Shown here piece after piece: positions 5,763 through 7,764 of a DNA stretch of 7,764 bases. The stretch comes from Oscillospiraceae bacterium (lineage in GTDB: Bacteria > Bacillota > Clostridia > Oscillospirales > Oscillospiraceae): the NCBI GenBank assembly GCA_017438675.1, contig JAFRUW010000064.1:1-7764 (forward strand), read 5' to 3'. The notes under the pieces were generated by a model that made no database searches, was not told where the DNA came from, and saw only the letters and a list, made by a program, of their open reading frames with translations. Within the stretch, counting starts at the first letter, position 1. Each line of letters opens with the position of its first letter. The position numbers and the translations under genes are program-made.

Positions 5763-7070
5763 TCACAGAGTGACGGTAAAGAGGATCGTTTTGCCGTTTT
5801 CGCTGGATACCTTTATGCTGCCGCCGTTTGCTTCGGCGATGGCCTTGGCGATGGAGAGCCCTACTCCCGTGCCGCCGGTTTTTTTGCTGCGGGACTTGTC
5901 AAGACGGAAAAACCGGTCAAACACACGGTAAAGCTCCGATATATCGGGTATGTCGCAGGTGTTGAATACGGATATGACGATGCTCCTGTGGGATTTTGCA
6001 ACGTCCAGCCGTATGGTTCCGTTGTCGTCGGAATACTTCACTGCGTTGTCCAGCAGGATAGAGACCATCTGCTGGATGGATTCCTTGCTGCCGGAAAAGG
6101 TCAGACCGTCCTGAATGTTCTGGCTGTACTCTTTTCCCTTTGCCTTTGCAAGGGAAGCAAAGGGCTCCGCAATCTCCCATACGGCGTCGCTTAAAGAGAA
6201 CTCGCTTTTTTCCATGACGGGGTTCTCCTCGTCAAGGCGGGAGAGGGTTATAAGGTTTTCCACAAGCTTACCGAGCCGTACCGTCTGGCATTGGATGTTC
6301 TCCACCCACTCGTCGCCCTCATGCTCTACCGCCAGAACATCCGCACTTGCGGCGATGGCGGTAATGGGCGTTTTCAGCTCGTGACCTGCGTCGGTAATGA
6401 ACCGCTTCTGCTGTTCGATGTTTTTGATGTAGGGATCCATTGCCCTTTTTGAAAGGGCCGTCACAAGTCCGAATATAACAAGCAGACTGCCCGCTGCGAC
6501 AAAGACTGATACCAGGAGCAGATTTCGCATGTTCTCCGTCTCGATCCCGCAGTCCATAAAGGACAGAATATGTCCTGCTTCGGTTTCCTTTACAAGATAG
6601 CGGTACCCGCCGTAGTAGCCGGAGGTTTTTTCCTTGGCAAGCACATCGGGAACAAGGAATTCAGCGTCAGTCCCCTCTATGGAGAAGAAGGGATTCTTGA
6701 CTTTGTCTGTGATATTTCCCTCACTGTCGCAGAAGACGGAAAAGAACCTGAAGGAATCCTGTTCGTCCGGATTCCGCCATCTCCGTTCCCCCATCTTTTC
6801 GGGGTCCATCATGTGCGGATAACCGTAGTCATCAGCGTCGTCAAGATCATCGTCAAGGTCGTCGTCATCCGCGTCGTCATCATCGTCGAAATCGCCGTCA
6901 AAGGGCACACGGCTCTCCGGCATTTCGGAAAGCATTTCAATGGATCTGTCCAGCTTCTCGGTAGTGACGGAATAATTCGCTATATTGATAATAAGGAGAA
7001 GGATAAGCATTACGGCGGATACAGCGGCCATGACGGACAGGATAAACCGCCGGCGAAGTTTTTTTAACAT
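5763..7070 (-). CDS. Sensor histidine kinase with Asp-rich extracytoplasmic domain
   Basis: This is a membrane-bound sensor kinase that should phosphorylate the response regulator encoded just before it. The 435 residues hold a first membrane helix (about 9-32), an extracytoplasmic region (about 33-182) with an Asp-rich stretch (58-81) and then a PAS-like sensor (about 107-178), and a second membrane helix (about 183-205). There is no clear HAMP domain. The HisKA H-box FITDAGHELKTP (224-235) has His230 as the phospho-acceptor. The ATPase domain has its N-box around Asn342 (LLDNAVKYS), the FDRFFRLDKSRS block (384-395) and the glycine loop GGTGVGLS (399-406). The usual DxGxG box is replaced by FNTCDIPDI (369-377), a form I know from other Firmicute kinases, so activity is still expected. 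The start overlaps the regulator stop (7064-7070) and has GGAGG seven bases upstream. Two cysteines outside (114 and 174) might form a disulfide. The signal is unknown; cations or cationic peptides are plausible given the acidity. Confidence 0.93.
   Translation of the reverse strand: MLKKLRRRFILSVMAAVSAVMLILLLIINIANYSVTTEKLDRSIEMLSEMPESRVPFDGDFDDDDDADDDDLDDDLDDADDYGYPHMMDPEKMGERRWRNPDEQDSFRFFSVFCDSEGNITDKVKNPFFSIEGTDAEFLVPDVLAKEKTSGYYGGYRYLVKETEAGHILSFMDCGIETENMRNLLLVSVFVAAGSLLVIFGLVTALSKRAMDPYIKNIEQQKRFITDAGHELKTPITAIAASADVLAVEHEGDEWVENIQCQTVRLGKLVENLITLSRLDEENPVMEKSEFSLSDAVWEIAEPFASLAKAKGKEYSQNIQDGLTFSGSKESIQQMVSILLDNAVKYSDDNGTIRLDVAKSHRSIVISVFNTCDIPDISELYRVFDRFFRLDKSRSKKTGGTGVGLSIAKAIAEANGGSIKVSSENGKTILFTVTL
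6828..6899 (-). repeat. Asp-rich tract in the kinase sensor domain
   Basis: This encodes residues 58-81 of the histidine kinase, 18 of 24 being aspartate, in runs of five, four and three broken by Ala or Leu. The DNA is a GAT/GAC codon repeat (GTC and ATC on the + strand). It lies outside the membrane, about 26 residues after the first membrane helix and before the PAS-like core. Such a patch can bind divalent cations or cationic peptides, as the acidic surface of PhoQ does; for this protein that is inference. Confidence 0.85.
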
Positions 7071-7741
7071 TTTGCTTCCTCCAGTTTATACCCGGCACCC
7101 CGGACTGTCCTGATCTCTATATCGGCGTCAAGCTGCTTAAGCTTTTTGCGCAGGAAACCGATATAAGTCCATACCACATCGATCTCCGCCTCGGAGTCCA
7201 GACCCCAGATCCTGTCCATCAGCGTTTCGGTGGAGAATACATGCCTGGGATTCCGCATGAACAGCTCCATCATCTGGAATTCCTTGTTGTTGAGACGAAC
7301 GGTACTGCCGTTAAAGCTCAGCTCATAGCTGCTGCAGTTTAAACACGTATCGCCGTTTTTGAGTATTGACGATGTATATGCGCCTCGGCGCCGGGTCAGG
7401 GCGGCGACCCTTGCAATAAATTCACTTGTGGCGAAGGGCTTGGGCAGATAATCGTCCGCCCCGGCGTTGAGGCCGGCCACACGGTCCTCGATCTCACCTT
7501 TCGCGGTCAGGAGCATAACGGGTGTTGAAATGCCGCTCTCGCGTATGTTTTCAAGCACCTCTATACCGTCCATCCCCGGCATCATAATGTCAAGCACAAT
7601 GGCGTCGTAATCAGTCGCCATAATGTAATCCAGGGCATCAGTACCCGTGTGAACTATATCCACGGCGTATTTGTTTCTTTCAAGAAGCAGCTTAAGCGCC
7701 CTTGCTATTGTCACCTCGTCATCGGCAATGAGTATCCGCAT
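7064..7741 (-). CDS. OmpR/PhoB-family response regulator
   Basis: This is a cytoplasmic DNA-binding regulator paired with the overlapping histidine kinase. The 225 residues comprise a receiver domain (1-about 118) with the acidic pocket Asp7/Asp8, phospho-acceptor Asp51 in VLDIMMPGMDG, switch residue Thr79 and Lys101 in LPKPF. A winged-helix output domain (about 128-222) follows, with LNNKEFQMMELFMRN, the recognition-helix region DVVWTYIGFLRKKLK and the closing hairpin IRTVRGAGYKLEE. All key residues are present, so it should be functional. The start is supported by AAGGAGA seven bases upstream. Its stop codon overlaps the kinase start. A likely target is the downstream VTC-DUF4956-CotH operon, because the pair lies directly upstream in the same direction; this is inference from position only. 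Self-regulation is also possible but most of its promoter lies off the window. Confidence 0.95.
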   Translation of the reverse strand: MRILIADDEVTIARALKLLLERNKYAVDIVHTGTDALDYIMATDYDAIVLDIMMPGMDGIEVLENIRESGISTPVMLLTAKGEIEDRVAGLNAGADDYLPKPFATSEFIARVAALTRRRGAYTSSILKNGDTCLNCSSYELSFNGSTVRLNNKEFQMMELFMRNPRHVFSTETLMDRIWGLDSEAEIDVVWTYIGFLRKKLKQLDADIEIRTVRGAGYKLEEAKC

Positions 7742-7764
7742 ATTCTTCTCCTTTTCAGATAATA
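7742..7764 (-). promoter_or_regulatory. Ribosome binding site and possible -10 box of the response regulator
   Basis: Read on the - strand this edge holds TATTAT (7759-7764), five of six matches to the sigma-A -10 consensus, then an AAAAGGAGA ribosome binding site seven bases before the ATG. If the -10 is real the 5' leader is very short. The matching -35 would lie beyond the window, so the promoter call is weak; the ribosome binding site is firm. Confidence 0.4.

Overview
The window looks like a chromosomal segment from an anaerobic Firmicute of the class Clostridia (Ruminococcaceae/Lachnospiraceae-like). The evidence is strong GGAGG-type ribosome binding sites 5-9 bases before most starts, U-tract terminators, a clostridial-style OmpR-type response regulator/histidine kinase pair without an obvious HAMP domain, and a CotH/VTC/DUF4956 gene set that I recall mainly from Clostridia. 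This placement is inference from gene content; no rRNA or marker gene is present. No tRNA, rRNA, CRISPR array, insertion sequence or phage gene was seen.

Layout. On the + strand, positions 3-2017 hold two overlapping genes for nickel-pincer nucleotide (NPN) cofactor synthesis: larB (NaAD carboxylase/hydrolase) and larC (CTP-dependent nickel insertion). LarC is a single uninterrupted frame and carries a 42-residue histidine-rich insert. A strong intrinsic terminator (2023-2065) closes this operon. Neither larE (sulfur transfer) nor a lactate-racemase-like larA is visible; they could lie upstream or elsewhere.

Everything from 2059 to the right edge is on the - strand and is convergent with larBC. 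In transcription order it holds a response regulator (7741-7064) and an overlapping histidine kinase (7070-5763), which end at an intrinsic terminator (5732-5695). A second operon follows: a VTC/triphosphate-tunnel polyphosphate-polymerase-like protein (5621-4917), a DUF4956 integral membrane protein (4870-4199), and a secreted, C-terminally membrane-anchored CotH-family atypical kinase (4185-2059). The 141-base gap 5622-5762 holds the terminator and, presumably, the promoter of the second operon.

How the genes may work together. The two-component system probably senses an extracytoplasmic signal through a PAS-like domain preceded by an Asp-rich stretch, and plausibly controls the neighbouring VTC-DUF4956-CotH operon. 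That operon places a cytoplasmic triphosphate enzyme, a membrane protein and an external kinase-fold protein side by side. The most interesting hypothesis here is that polyphosphate or another phosphate compound made inside is moved through or regulated by DUF4956 and used outside by CotH. This is inference only. The larBC genes appear to be an unrelated neighbour.
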